A stretch of DNA of 64,000 bases from contig KL197709.1 in NCBI GenBank assembly GCA_000697665.1, forward strand, positions 1,735,791-1,799,790, written 5' to 3'. The notes under the pieces were generated by a model. That model had not been told where the DNA came from. It did not search any database and was given only the letters and a program-made list of their open reading frames with translations. The position numbers and the translations under genes were made by a program. Origin of the DNA: Jaapia argillacea MUCL 33604. Lineage: Eukaryota; Basidiomycota; Agaricomycetes; Jaapiales; Jaapiaceae. Shown piece after piece: positions 25,964-35,716 of the stretch (positions within the stretch are counted from its first letter, which is position 1; every line of letters starts with the position of its first letter).

Positions 25964-26373
25964 CCTCCTTAGTGGATGTACGGAATGGACTATGCCACCA
26001 TATCGATCTTGTGCCATCCCTATGGAGGCGATCTCGACACCGACATATATATCACCGACAACTGAGTCTCATGCGGCCCTGCCAGGTTCACCAACTCTTC
26101 TTCATCGACGGTACGAAGTTGAACATGTGCGCATGACCTCTTCGATCTTCTGTCGTTGCTGCGATACCATGGTGCCACAACTCCGTATGTCATGGGGAGG
26201 GACTTCATTTCCAACCAGCCGAGACTGGCTAATCTGGGGAAGGGATTTGTCGTTCCAAAGACGATGGTAGAGGAACATGTACAGTTCATCCAAGATTCAT
26301 CCAGCTAGAAGGGTAACAAAGTGGCAAACACTGCTACAGGCATCGGGGGCTGCTCAAGGTTGATGGGAGTAAA
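25964..26373. other. Convergent intergenic region with exon-like stretch
   Basis: This 410 bp gap lies between the stop codons of the Rpr2-like gene and the unknown gene at 26374. On the plus strand, about 26125-26306 reads in one frame as a coding-like peptide (HGATTPYVMGRDFISNQPRL, then ANLGKGFVVPKTMVEEHVQF and a stop). The upstream part of the same frame has stops. It could be a terminal exon, a decayed gene copy, or chance. No domain was recognised. Confidence 0.35.
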
Positions 26374-27934
26374 TCATGGGAGGTCGCCATCAAGGAAGGA
26401 GAAGTCAAAATCATCAAAGGTGGTATCCTCCTCCAAGAGTTTATCGAATTCGTCCATTACACGGGTCTTCTTCTTGGTTGGCTCACCCGTGACTTCTGTC
26501 GATCTGTCTTCTTCAACCTCCTCCTTCACATCGACCTTCTCAAATTTGACAAGTCCCGAAGCACGTTCAGAAGTTCCTTCCTCCCTTGGTGTCTTCGCAC
26601 TCTGCACATCCGTCTTCCTCAGCCCCAATACCTTGTCGCATCTAATTTGCCCCTTCTCGCCCCACCCTCCGACCCCCGGCCTAAATTCAGCATATAACCC
26701 AAAACCCTTCCTATTCAACTCTTCTGGGTTATAGCTCTCCGCTAGTAAGCGCAGAGCGCCGATGACGTGAGGTGTAGTTTGTCGGAGGGCTCTGGTAATG
26801 TAGGAATATGCGCTCCCTGGGGAAACGGGACCGGAAGCAGAGAGGGCACGCCACGTATTTGACGCAGTTTGGTATAGCGGACTACAGAGAAGATCAGCAT
26901 ACTTTGTGGATGGTCGTGGGGGGTGTACTCACATCCTGAGATATCCGATCGTTCCATGGGCACATCAGAATGTGTGATCAGATAGGAGAGCTGTATAGGA
27001 CGTACCGCCTACCCATGAGATCGACATAGGGCTGCATACCATCTTTCGTAGCCTCGACGATCTCAGATTTTTTACTGTCTTTATAGACCCCTACCGACAC
27101 ACCCCGAGTAATGGCGTTCATCTCAGTATAGACGGAAGCTTCACGAGACTAGATCAACACCAAGGACGATCAAGGACACAAAGATCAGACACGCTCACCG
27201 ATACTAAGTGCTTCTTCCCTCTTGAACCCCATTCTCTCCGCGACGATGGTGGACCAAGCCATCATAATGGGTGCTCGGTTGACAACAGCGAACTTGGATC
27301 GAAGAGCCTACGCTCGACCAGATGCATGTGAGATGTTATTCGCAATGTATTATCGAGACATCCCACCTCTTCATTGAGGGTTTCGTTGAACTCGAGGCTA
27401 CCAAACGCCGCCCCTTCATCAGGTGGTTGGTCCTGTAGAAACTCGTTCCCGTCACTCTCTCGTTTGCGCTTCTTTCTAGGCGATGAAGAAGCCTAATGGT
27501 AGACCATTGATGGTGTCATGAGCGTCCTAGCTTGGCGAAGAAAGGACAACGCACCTTCGCCTTTTGTTTGGAGTTCGACGAAGGACTGTTCACCTCCGGT
27601 GTGCTCACAATGGAAGGGACAGTCGACTTCGGCGATGACTTGAATCCAGCTTTACGAATCGCGGCAAGAACGAGTTTCCTATCTTCCTTGTCCTCTACAC
27701 CAGCGAACTTGAGCTGGAAATCAGTCAATCGGCCTAAAGCGTCTGTCGTGTTATAGGTCTTGAATCTGACGAAATGTCACCCCGAGTCAGTGGAGGTGCT
27801 GGGCGCATTGGAGAGCCTGACATTTTGCCAGCGACAGCCATCGCCCTGGACATAGGGACATTGTTGGTCGTTAACACCTTGAGAAACGCAGGAAGTGTCA
27901 ACTTTTGTGAAACAAGTTGAGTGTTGTCGGACAT
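26374..27934 (-). CDS. Conserved Agaricomycete protein of unknown function
   Basis: This is a protein of about 390 residues in roughly seven exons. It starts MSDNTQLVSQKLTLPAFLKV and LTTNNVPMSRAMAVAGK. A middle linker carries a basic patch (SPRKKRKRESD, probable nuclear localisation signal). The best-conserved core follows: FAVVNRAPIMMAWSTIVAER, MGFKREEALSIASVYTEMNA, then QPYVDLMGRRIP, AYSYITRALRQTTPHVIGAL and LNRKGFGLYAEFRPGVGGWG. The tail is acidic (FDKLLEEDTTFDDFDFSFLD). I recall similar proteins in mushroom genomes annotated only as hypothetical, and I do not recognise a named domain. The basic patch plus acidic tail suggests a nuclear protein, which is inference. It lies upstream of glutamine synthetase on the same strand. 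Confidence 0.75.
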
Positions 27935-28159
27935 CGATATCGTTGGTAATGATCCAAGGTTAGGGGCTCCGCTCCAATGATCCTAAGCTTCTGTTGTTGG
28001 AAAGAAGTCGCGGATGCAAATCTTACAACTCTGGTATAGCGCTCGGGCTGCACAAATGCAGAGGTTCCACGGATAGAAATAGGTATTACAAGTGCAAAGA
28101 GGGAATACTACAGGGAACGGGGACTCATAATAACTTCTAATTCTCATTCATCACGCCGT

Positions 28160-29489
28160 TTACTTGTCAAGGATAGTGGTCTCGACGATGATGCCAGTGA
28201 CACGGTAGGGATCTGAAAGGAAATCAGCGGCGAAGTATGTAACAGATAATGGTAGACATACCAATGTTGGAAGCAGGGCGACGATCCTCGAGGTAGCCAT
28301 AGCCCTGAGCGGCAACATGCCTGGGAACACGAATCGAAGCACCACGGTTGGCAACACCGCTGCTGAAGGTACCGATGTGTCCGGTCTCGTGACGACCAGT
28401 CAACCTCAGATCGTTATCCTCGCCATAGACAGCAATGTGCTCATTGTGTTTCTTCGACAGCTTCTCAATCGCAGCGTCGATCGCCTTCATGCCTCCTGGC
28501 TCACGCATAGCCTGTGTGCTGTAGTTGGTATGGGCACCAGCACCGTTCCAGTCACCCGCGAGAGGCTTGGGGTGGAAAGAGACCTTGACGCCCCACTGCT
28601 CAGCAATGCGAACGAGGAGGTAGCGGGCCATCCAAAGATGGTCGCCCATGGAGATGCCCTCACAAGGGCCGACCTGGAACTCCCATTGAGAGGGCATGAC
28701 CTCCGCGTTGATACCGCTGATGTTCACGCCGGAGTAGAGGCAGGCACGGTAGTGCGCCTCGATAAGGTCGCGGGCGAAGACTTTGCCAGCACCTGTCGAA
28801 GAAAACATGAGATTGTGGTCTAGGAAGGCTCGAAAATGATGAAAGACTGACCGGCACCGCAATAGTAAGGGCCCTGGGGACCGGGGAAACCACCCTTGGG
28901 CCAGCCGTAGGGAGTCCCATCGAGGTCGAAAAGGGTATACTCCTGTTCAATACCGAACCAGGGTACCTCAGCCTTGGCGAGTTCCATGACCTTGTTGGCG
29001 TGGTGACGGAAGTTGGTTCGGTTAGGGGTGCCATCATTGTTGTAGGTCTCGGCGAGGACGAGAATGTTGTCACCTCCTCGGAAGGGGTCCTTGAAAATGG
29101 CAGCGGGACGAAGGTAGACGTCGGAGTCGTGACCAGGGGCTTGGTTGGTTGAAGAACCGTCGAAGTCCCAGATACGGAGCTGGCCGATATCGGTCACCTT
29201 TTTGCTGACAGTCTGTGGGGGGTTGAGGTCAGCCAATACGTCTGGACGAAGATCGGGGAAATCGAAGCAGAGATCCTCGTCTGAGAGGTTGGAAAGAAAC
29301 GACGTACCGTAGTCTTCGAACGAAGACCGCCATCTCCGTCAATCCACACGTCTGAAGAGGAGTAGATAAGTAATGCAACGTATAGATAACGAGACGTGTG
29401 AACTTACACTCAGCTTGGACCTTCTCGCCTTGGGGAAGAGCAAGGAAATGCGCCAACAAGGCGGGATTGTATGTATCGGAGGGAGCCAT
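28160..29489 (-). CDS. GLN1: Glutamine synthetase (GSII)
   Basis: This is the cytosolic eukaryotic glutamine synthetase, which makes glutamine from glutamate, ammonia and ATP. The N-terminal exon encodes [20 protein letters not shown] and GEKVQAE. The catalytic domain contains [40 protein letters not shown] and [20 protein letters not shown]. It continues with [56 protein letters not shown] and the ATP-binding block GSRVPRH-type ([20 protein letters not shown]). It ends [23 protein letters not shown]. The metal-binding Glu residues of QEYT and NAEVMP are intact. The length is about 355 residues with five introns, the last one just before DPYRV. The open frame continues 77 codons upstream of ATG 29489 without family support. 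Confidence 0.97.
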
Positions 29490-31180
29490 ACTGGGTGATT
29501 TTCTATGAGGTCTAAGTAGTTGTACGAGTGAGAGAAGGATGGAGATGCAGTTCGCTGATGGCCTCTTTATCAAGGTCTCCTCTAAAGTGGCTATCCAATA
29601 ACAGACTTTGTACTTGTTTGCCCTTCCAGGGCACACGACCGGCGAATCCGGTTCAATTCGGCAGCCCTTCACCGCCATTGGCGCCCGACTGCCAAGTCCA
29701 ATGCTTTTACTCACCGCCATGCATTTTCACATCTTTCAATCACCAGATATTCGAACTTGATGCAACTGCAACTGTTTCTCTCCCCAACCTTTACCTCTTG
29801 CTTTTTTTCAAGCGAACCCCCTGCCCAACTCCTCTTTGTTCGTACACCAGTTTTTCCGAAGGTGTTGTCTTATCGGCCGATCTCTGCTCGTTTCTGGTCT
29901 GGCCACATGAATAGATAGACACCGTACGTACCGCCTTCCGCCGCTAGACGGGATATGGGTACAATTGAAACCCCTCCTCTCCAAAAAACTCTGCTATTTC
30001 ATGTCACCTCTCTGGAGTGCTCCGCTGGCCGCGACGTCCACTCCGATGCCACGCTTCCCGGACGCAAGTACCGCACAGCTCGTTCTCCGCTCCGATCTTT
30101 TTTGCGTTTGGGTCCAGATGGGGTCTTGCATTCTTTCCCCATCGATCATCGACGACGGATCACTGTTAGCCATCTCCGAAGATCTGATCGCTCTCCTGTT
30201 CTTGTACAGGAGGTTCCGCACCGGCCATCGAGCCCTCATTGCCCGATTACACCCCCACTGTTTCACTTTGCATTTTGTACCCCACTTCCTCCTTCCCGCT
30301 GAGCCTCTCTACGCAACCCCAAGTTTCAAGCCTCTGATCGGCGCATTTTGATATGTAGGAGGATCTTCCCGAATTATAGATCAATCTTCTCCTGAGTCCT
30401 GTACTTAGCTGATGATGACCGGAATGGCTTGGGGAATCCTTCATACCACAACGGTCGAGGTCGACTTTCTGTTGGCGAGTCCAACACACGAATTGGCAAT
30501 CCGTCTGATAGTGAAGTCTTCTATCGCTGGAACCAACGACAATGCGAGATAAGAACCTAGTCCCATGGTCAGTCACAGGATCGTCCAGTTGCTCTTATGG
30601 TTAAGTCCACTGTCATCCTGGTGTCAAGACCACTCGGTATTCAGGGCGCACATATTAAGCAACATACTCACCGCCTGGCAACAGTGATGCCACCCCAGTT
30701 TCGAGCGGACCGAGAATACGAAACATCACACATGCCTGAGATGTACTTGAGTTCCGACGAATTGACGGACCGAAGTCAAGACGGCTGAATGGCGAAGCTT
30801 TGCATTGCTGTGACTGTTGGGGTTTACTCTGGCCCACAAGTTTTGACCAATCAAAGGATGGGTGTTTGGACGGGCATCATGTCCAAAGGATCTACTTGCC
30901 AGGACCGGAGTCCCTCCAACCATCTGATGGCCGTTGTGACTTGTGAAAGGATGCAACGAGCCAAGCTGTGTACTTAGTCAAGTGGAAACTTGTGACTTTG
31001 GGCGCATCAAAAATGTGGTCAGAATTTCGCCAGGTCCTGAAAGCCTGTTCGCAGCGGTGCATCAAAATCAAGGGTTGAGGACCGTACGATCGGTAATGAA
31101 AACTCTAAACAACATCATGTGCCAAGCAGGCACTCCTGCCCCGAAGGGTCAGCTCCCTCTCCCGAAAGGCCGCGGCTGCA
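29490..31180. other. Long intergenic region, no gene identified
   Basis: This 1.69 kb gap is among the largest in the window. It holds the glutamine synthetase promoter and 5' UTR (a pyrimidine-rich leader just upstream of 29489) and the 3' region of the ERJ5-like gene. Several open frames of 60-130 codons exist on both strands (for example 29955-30302 plus), but none has coding-like composition, a domain or a splice pattern. I found no tRNA-like A/B boxes, inverted repeats or transposon ends. Confidence 0.55.
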
Positions 31181-32625
31181 TCACCGCTTCCTGACGGCTT
31201 TTCGTCTCTTCCCACCTGCTTTCACCGCTGCAGTCGCACGACCATTCTTGAGCGCTCCATTTGCACTACCATTCGTGCTGCCAACATCCGAAACCTCGCC
31301 CGTACTCGTGAGGTCATTGTCATCAACCTGGAATCCTTCCACTGTCTCGAGTTCAGAGGCCGAGTCGTCTGAATCTTCTGTTCGCGATGATTTCTTTGGG
31401 ATGTACTTTGCGGAGAGGGAGGCAAGAAAGGAGATGAACCATGTTCGGCGAATAGAGGGAGGTGTGGCGGCGGATGTGTCTAACGGCGTCAAAGATCCAT
31501 CGGACTCGAGCTGTATATTTGGGAAAATGTCAGTTCATCCACAGAGCGAAAGTGATGGAATGAAACATACGATGAAAACATCATTGCCTTCGACGACCAT
31601 GTCGACTGTCTTACCACCGATGACGTTGCCCTCATCATCAACGCGAGTGGGACCACCCAGGTTCACTCTAACCTGTGCCAATAAAGGTCGGATCAATCCA
31701 TGTCGGCGGAATGAGAGAGCGAGAAAGGTCAGGGCGACGAACTTTTCTCTGCCCCTCTAAGGGAATCATCTTCGCTCCCCAGGCAGCAGTCTTTGCGTCG
31801 GTCACGAATTTCTCGATGCGCGCCAAATCACGCTTATAGTTCATATTATGAACCAAATATTGTAAACCGGATGTCAAGATGGTCAAGAATGCAAGGACGG
31901 TCTACAGAGAGGTGATGAGGTATAGAATGCGGAGACCTAAGATCAAACATACCACAAGACCAGGACGGAAGCGAGAATAATAGTAACCAGTACCTTTCCA
32001 TTTCGGAAAGCCATTCTTGTGGAAGAAGTCGTATCTGTTGAAGGAAATGTTAGGACTCGTCGGTGAGGATGACTGGAGCAACGTGCCGCTCACGACCCTC
32101 CGAACTTCTCAGAATTGAGGCAATAACGCCAAGTCTAGCAAAGCGTTCGTGAGCCCCCTTCACACCTGGGTTCTTGTCGGGGCTAATGTAGGGAGAAGGA
32201 GATGCGTCATGAGAGGAAGGCAAGGACGAATTGCGGAACGCACTGAAGTCTAACGCTCTTCTTCCTGTACGCCTTGCCAATTTCCGTCGTGGAGGCAGTG
32301 GAAGGGATATCAAGCCACGAGTAGAAAGTCGTGCCCTTGCCTAAAATGACGTTCAAGCAACAGTCTACTGGAATATCGGGCATATCGCATACCTTCGGAC
32401 TGCTCAACGGCAGCTGCGAGATCGAATATCTCATAGTCTTCCTTTCAAACAACAAGGGGCTCGTTGCCAGTTCAATTGAGGTTGAGAGAACGAAACGCAC
32501 CTTCGTCCATCTGAACAAACGTCACAGTTAGACCGCATTGAAAAGCCGATAGAAAACATTGGTACTCACGCTAATACTGATGTTGCAACCGCCAGCAAAG
32601 CAAAAACAGCAAACAGGAGCTTCAT
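31181..32625 (-). CDS. ERJ5: ER-membrane J-domain protein, ERJ5-like
   Basis: This is an endoplasmic-reticulum J-protein that stimulates Hsp70 (Kar2/BiP) in the lumen. The signal peptide is [19 protein letters not shown]. The J-domain reads [20 protein letters not shown] and [16 protein letters not shown], then [20 protein letters not shown] and [20 protein letters not shown]. The HPD His codon is split by an intron at about 32183-32243 (CA|C), so HPD is intact after splicing. A transmembrane helix follows ([20 protein letters not shown]), then a cytosolic tail with [20 protein letters not shown] and the motif [20 protein letters not shown]. The C-terminus is basic ([11 protein letters not shown]). 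The length and order match the fungal ERJ5 family (human DNAJC1-like). It is divergent from RRN7 across a 184 bp promoter. Confidence 0.88.
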
Positions 32626-32809
32626 AATGGCACTCCCGGAAGACTTGCTGTTCAAGGGGATCTTGGTGACTGGGGAGAGGAAAACAGCAATGCTGCCACG
32701 AAGCCAAAAACCTTGAAATCGAAGCCCGAATGACTGCACGTGATCGCTATATTCGACGCCAAGACCAAGTCCTCGAACTTGACCAGTCAACTTGTTTGTG
32801 GCGGCCATC
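32626..32809. promoter_or_regulatory. Short bidirectional promoter, ERJ5-like / RRN7
   Basis: Only 184 bp separate the divergent start codons at 32625 and 32810, so the two genes must share a compact promoter. No TATA-like element is evident. Confidence 0.5.
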
Positions 32810-35124
32810 ATGGCTCGACGTCGCTGCCCAGTATGTGGGTCCAAAAAATGGCACAAAGAGCCGTCCAGTGGCCTTATTATATGCAGCGAGGGCCATGTTC
32901 TGCAAGTTCGTCCTTGTCTCTCCATTTTATACGAAACTCCAATCTCGTTCAAAGTAGAATTACCGGAATGAAACAATCGAGGCGACTGAATTCGGACCTC
33001 ATGCCGTGACGAGGAGGACACTCAAATCCAACAGGAAGAAGAAGGAGAAAGGCAGTAGAGCCGATCCCAAGCGTATATATTCTCTCCATCCATATTTCCA
33101 GTAAAGCTGACTTTGCTATCTACAGTATATCATGGCCCCAGAGCTCGCTTTCACTACTTCCAGTGTCTCCAACTGATGCTCCGAAAGCAGATCGCGACAC
33201 TGACTGCTTTATGGGCATTACCTCCCGAGTTTGAGGTCAGTGTGTTCCGTCACTTCTTTTACTGTTTTTGCCAATGCGATATGCAGATCGTATGCAGAGA
33301 TATATGGGCTCTCCATCTGAGTCTTCTTCCAAACCCTCCGTCCGCAGAGCCGCTCCACTACGCACAGGAACAAGGGGGTATGAATACATCGAAAGATGGC
33401 GAGGCATCCCTCCCCACCAAGTCTTCAGAAGATAAAGGATCAGGCCTCGAGGACGAACTGCGCGTGGAAGGCGAAGAGAACGACCCATCATCGTCTTCGT
33501 CAGACACTGAGACCGAAGAGGAGCCCCATGAAGACCCAGAATTGGCAGCTTTGATGAGAGAGCTGTCAGAGAGCTCGTCTTCCGAGGTTGAAGTCGACCC
33601 GACCTCCCAGGAACCCGGAGATGGCGGCAAAGGAAAAGTCAAACGACAATACTTTAAATGTGGTCAATATGAAACGCCTGCGAGCAATCTCGCAGTTTTA
33701 ATGGTTGCCTTTTGGACCATGCGAATGCCTGTCATGTATGCGGATATGATAAGGTATCGTCGTTGCCCTTCCCAACCTCCCTTGCACAGCTATTCTGAGA
33801 ATAACTGTAGATTGGCAGAGTCCTATGATTTGCCGTACCTCGATCCAATCTCCCGAAACCTGATACCTCCGTCGATGAGCCTTCATCTCACAAAGCACAC
33901 CACCGCAGCTTTATCTCCCCATGTGAGTGCCCTCGGTCGATGTCTCCGCTTACACGCAATTCTTAGTTGACACGGCGTTGAAAGTAGCATACACCCAGGG
34001 TTCTTGCACTCCACGCCCAGAGCACTAGATTAGCCAAGCTCCTGTATTCGTCCTACGGCATTTCAACGCCAGAATTGAATGCAGCTCCCCTTCTTTGGCG
34101 GGCTGTCTGTGGGTTGGGAGGCACACGTACGTCCCCATTTGCGTCATCTGTGCATCTTGACCGATGCCTGTCTTCTTAGCAACCCTTTATAACCTTACTA
34201 AAAGCGTCTCTCGTACTCTGTCCTTGAACCTTACAATCCATTACTCTCTCGGGCCTCAGCTCGAAAAGTTGAGGCACACAGATCCCGACTTTTACCACAA
34301 ATACGACAATGTGCCACCCGAAGCCGCACTCGTGGCAGCTGTCGTGGTGGTTTTAAAGATGACGTATGGGTTGGACGGCAGGGAGAGGTCGGTTCCTTGC
34401 TTCGCTTTTCGCTGTCTAACTTAAATGGATTGACTAGGACACCGCTGTCTGGGAGAGAGCCTGGGTGTTCTCTGCCGAAGATTGATGAATACATCGCACA
34501 TATCCGCAAGCTTGAAGAAGCGGAAGAAAAGAATGTCCATGACATGTTGACATCTACTTCACAGATGTCAGGATTGTCGTCTTCCGAGTCGGCTATATTT
34601 AACTCATAGAGCTTTATACAGGAATGTGATTGAACTCGATAGCGGCCAGCTCGATGCGTACTTAGACTTCTGTGATAAAGCGTTGCTCGGCACTCGAGAC
34701 TTCAAACAAGGTGAGTCCATGCGTGTGATGGGATGTATTGTTGGCACAAGCTGACTTATACTTGTCAGAGCCTTCGGTTCTGTCCCATCTTTTTCCATTG
34801 AAACGAACAAATCCGGAAGCACCAGAGAATCCGATCTTGAAACCGCAGCACCCTTCGCTCTCAGCATCAGTCCCAGACAATACCAAGAATGGCGACGAGC
34901 TTCGTCCTGGAGAATCGTACCGGATATACAACGCGCGGGACATTTTCGGGACATTGCCGGGTGAGTATGAGACTGTTGTGCAACGAGGAGGGAGATGGGC
35001 GGGTGTGAGTGACGAATGTGTAAATGCCATCGTCGAAAGATTCGAGAGAAGACTAGTCAGATGGTGGGAAGGTGTCAAGAGGCAAGAGAAAAGGAAGAGT
35101 GCAGGTGAGAATCGGGAACGATGA
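32810..35124 (+). CDS. RRN7: RNA polymerase I initiation factor RRN7/TAF1B
   Basis: This is the TFIIB-like subunit of the Pol I core factor/SL1 that recruits Pol I to the rDNA promoter. The short first exon encodes the zinc ribbon, with Cys6, Cys9, Cys25 and His29 (MARRRCPVCGSKKWHK; CSEGHVLQ). After an intron come NYRNETIEATEF and a basic segment (RRTLKSNRKKKEKGSR). The next exon gives LYHGPRARFHYFQCLQLMLR and KQIATLTALWALPPEFE, the first cyclin-like fold. A long acidic Ser/Glu insertion (SSSSSDTETEEEPHEDPELA) precedes LAVLMVAFWTMRMPVMYADM and AESYDLPYLDPISRNLIPPS. The last part includes EAALVAAVVVVLKMTYGLDG and ERFERRLVRWWEGVKRQE. The length is about 640 residues. The zinc-ribbon exon ties the gene to RRN7 firmly even though the N-terminal exons are short. 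Confidence 0.88.
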
Positions 35125-35716
35125 CAATCTTGGATCTGTGAACCGATGCAGCGAAGCTTGGGACGCGAGGGTAGCTTTCACAAAGGGGGAAATGCGAGTG
35201 CCGTGTGCATCGCACTGACCTGGCTTGCTTGCATGGCGTTACGGGGATGTACAAGTCCCGAGCAGGCGAGGGTAATTTAGCTTGGCGCTGTGTAGTTTGT
35301 GTGTAGTAATTCGATAAAAAGTGGCAGACGGCATGAGACTGGGGCGTGGCCTCGACGTCGGCAGTGCGGAGGGTGCTTGTGGCGTACGTGAGAACGGTAG
35401 CGCGGGTGTGTGATGTGATCGGCTAGCCGGCCGTTAACTGATCGCGTAGCATTTCGGTAATATCCTCCTTATTCTTGTCCTGACCCGTGCTCGACCTTTT
35501 TTCCTCTTCAATACGGGGCTTTCATCTCCCCCGGTTCCCTTGCTGCGTTGTCGTGGTATCTCTCGTGCTAACCGCCCACCGCTCGTTCTGATTACCTCAA
35601 GACCTCCAGCCACATATACCCTCCTTTGCCGCCCGATCTGTCCATAGTTCAGCCACCCCCTTAAGGCTAGCTTCTGGCCTATGTACGCCGACTAAGACTT
35701 TCTTACCTGAGCTCAC
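35125..35716. other. Intergenic region upstream of 35717 gene
   Basis: This 592 bp gap contains the RRN7 3' end and the promoter and 5' leader of the next gene, which is pyrimidine-rich from about 35460 to 35716. No open frame of interest is seen and no repeat was noted. Confidence 0.6.

Noticed and set aside
29490-29720. In-frame upward extension of 77 codons before the glutamine synthetase ATG
   Set aside because: The added sequence has no similarity to the family, and the normal N-terminus [16 protein letters not shown] begins at 29489. It is most likely the 5' UTR.
29955-30351. Overlapping plus-strand open frames of 115 and 128 codons
   Set aside because: No domain, no splice pattern, and composition unlike neighbouring genes; long chance frames are common in a 1.7 kb gap.
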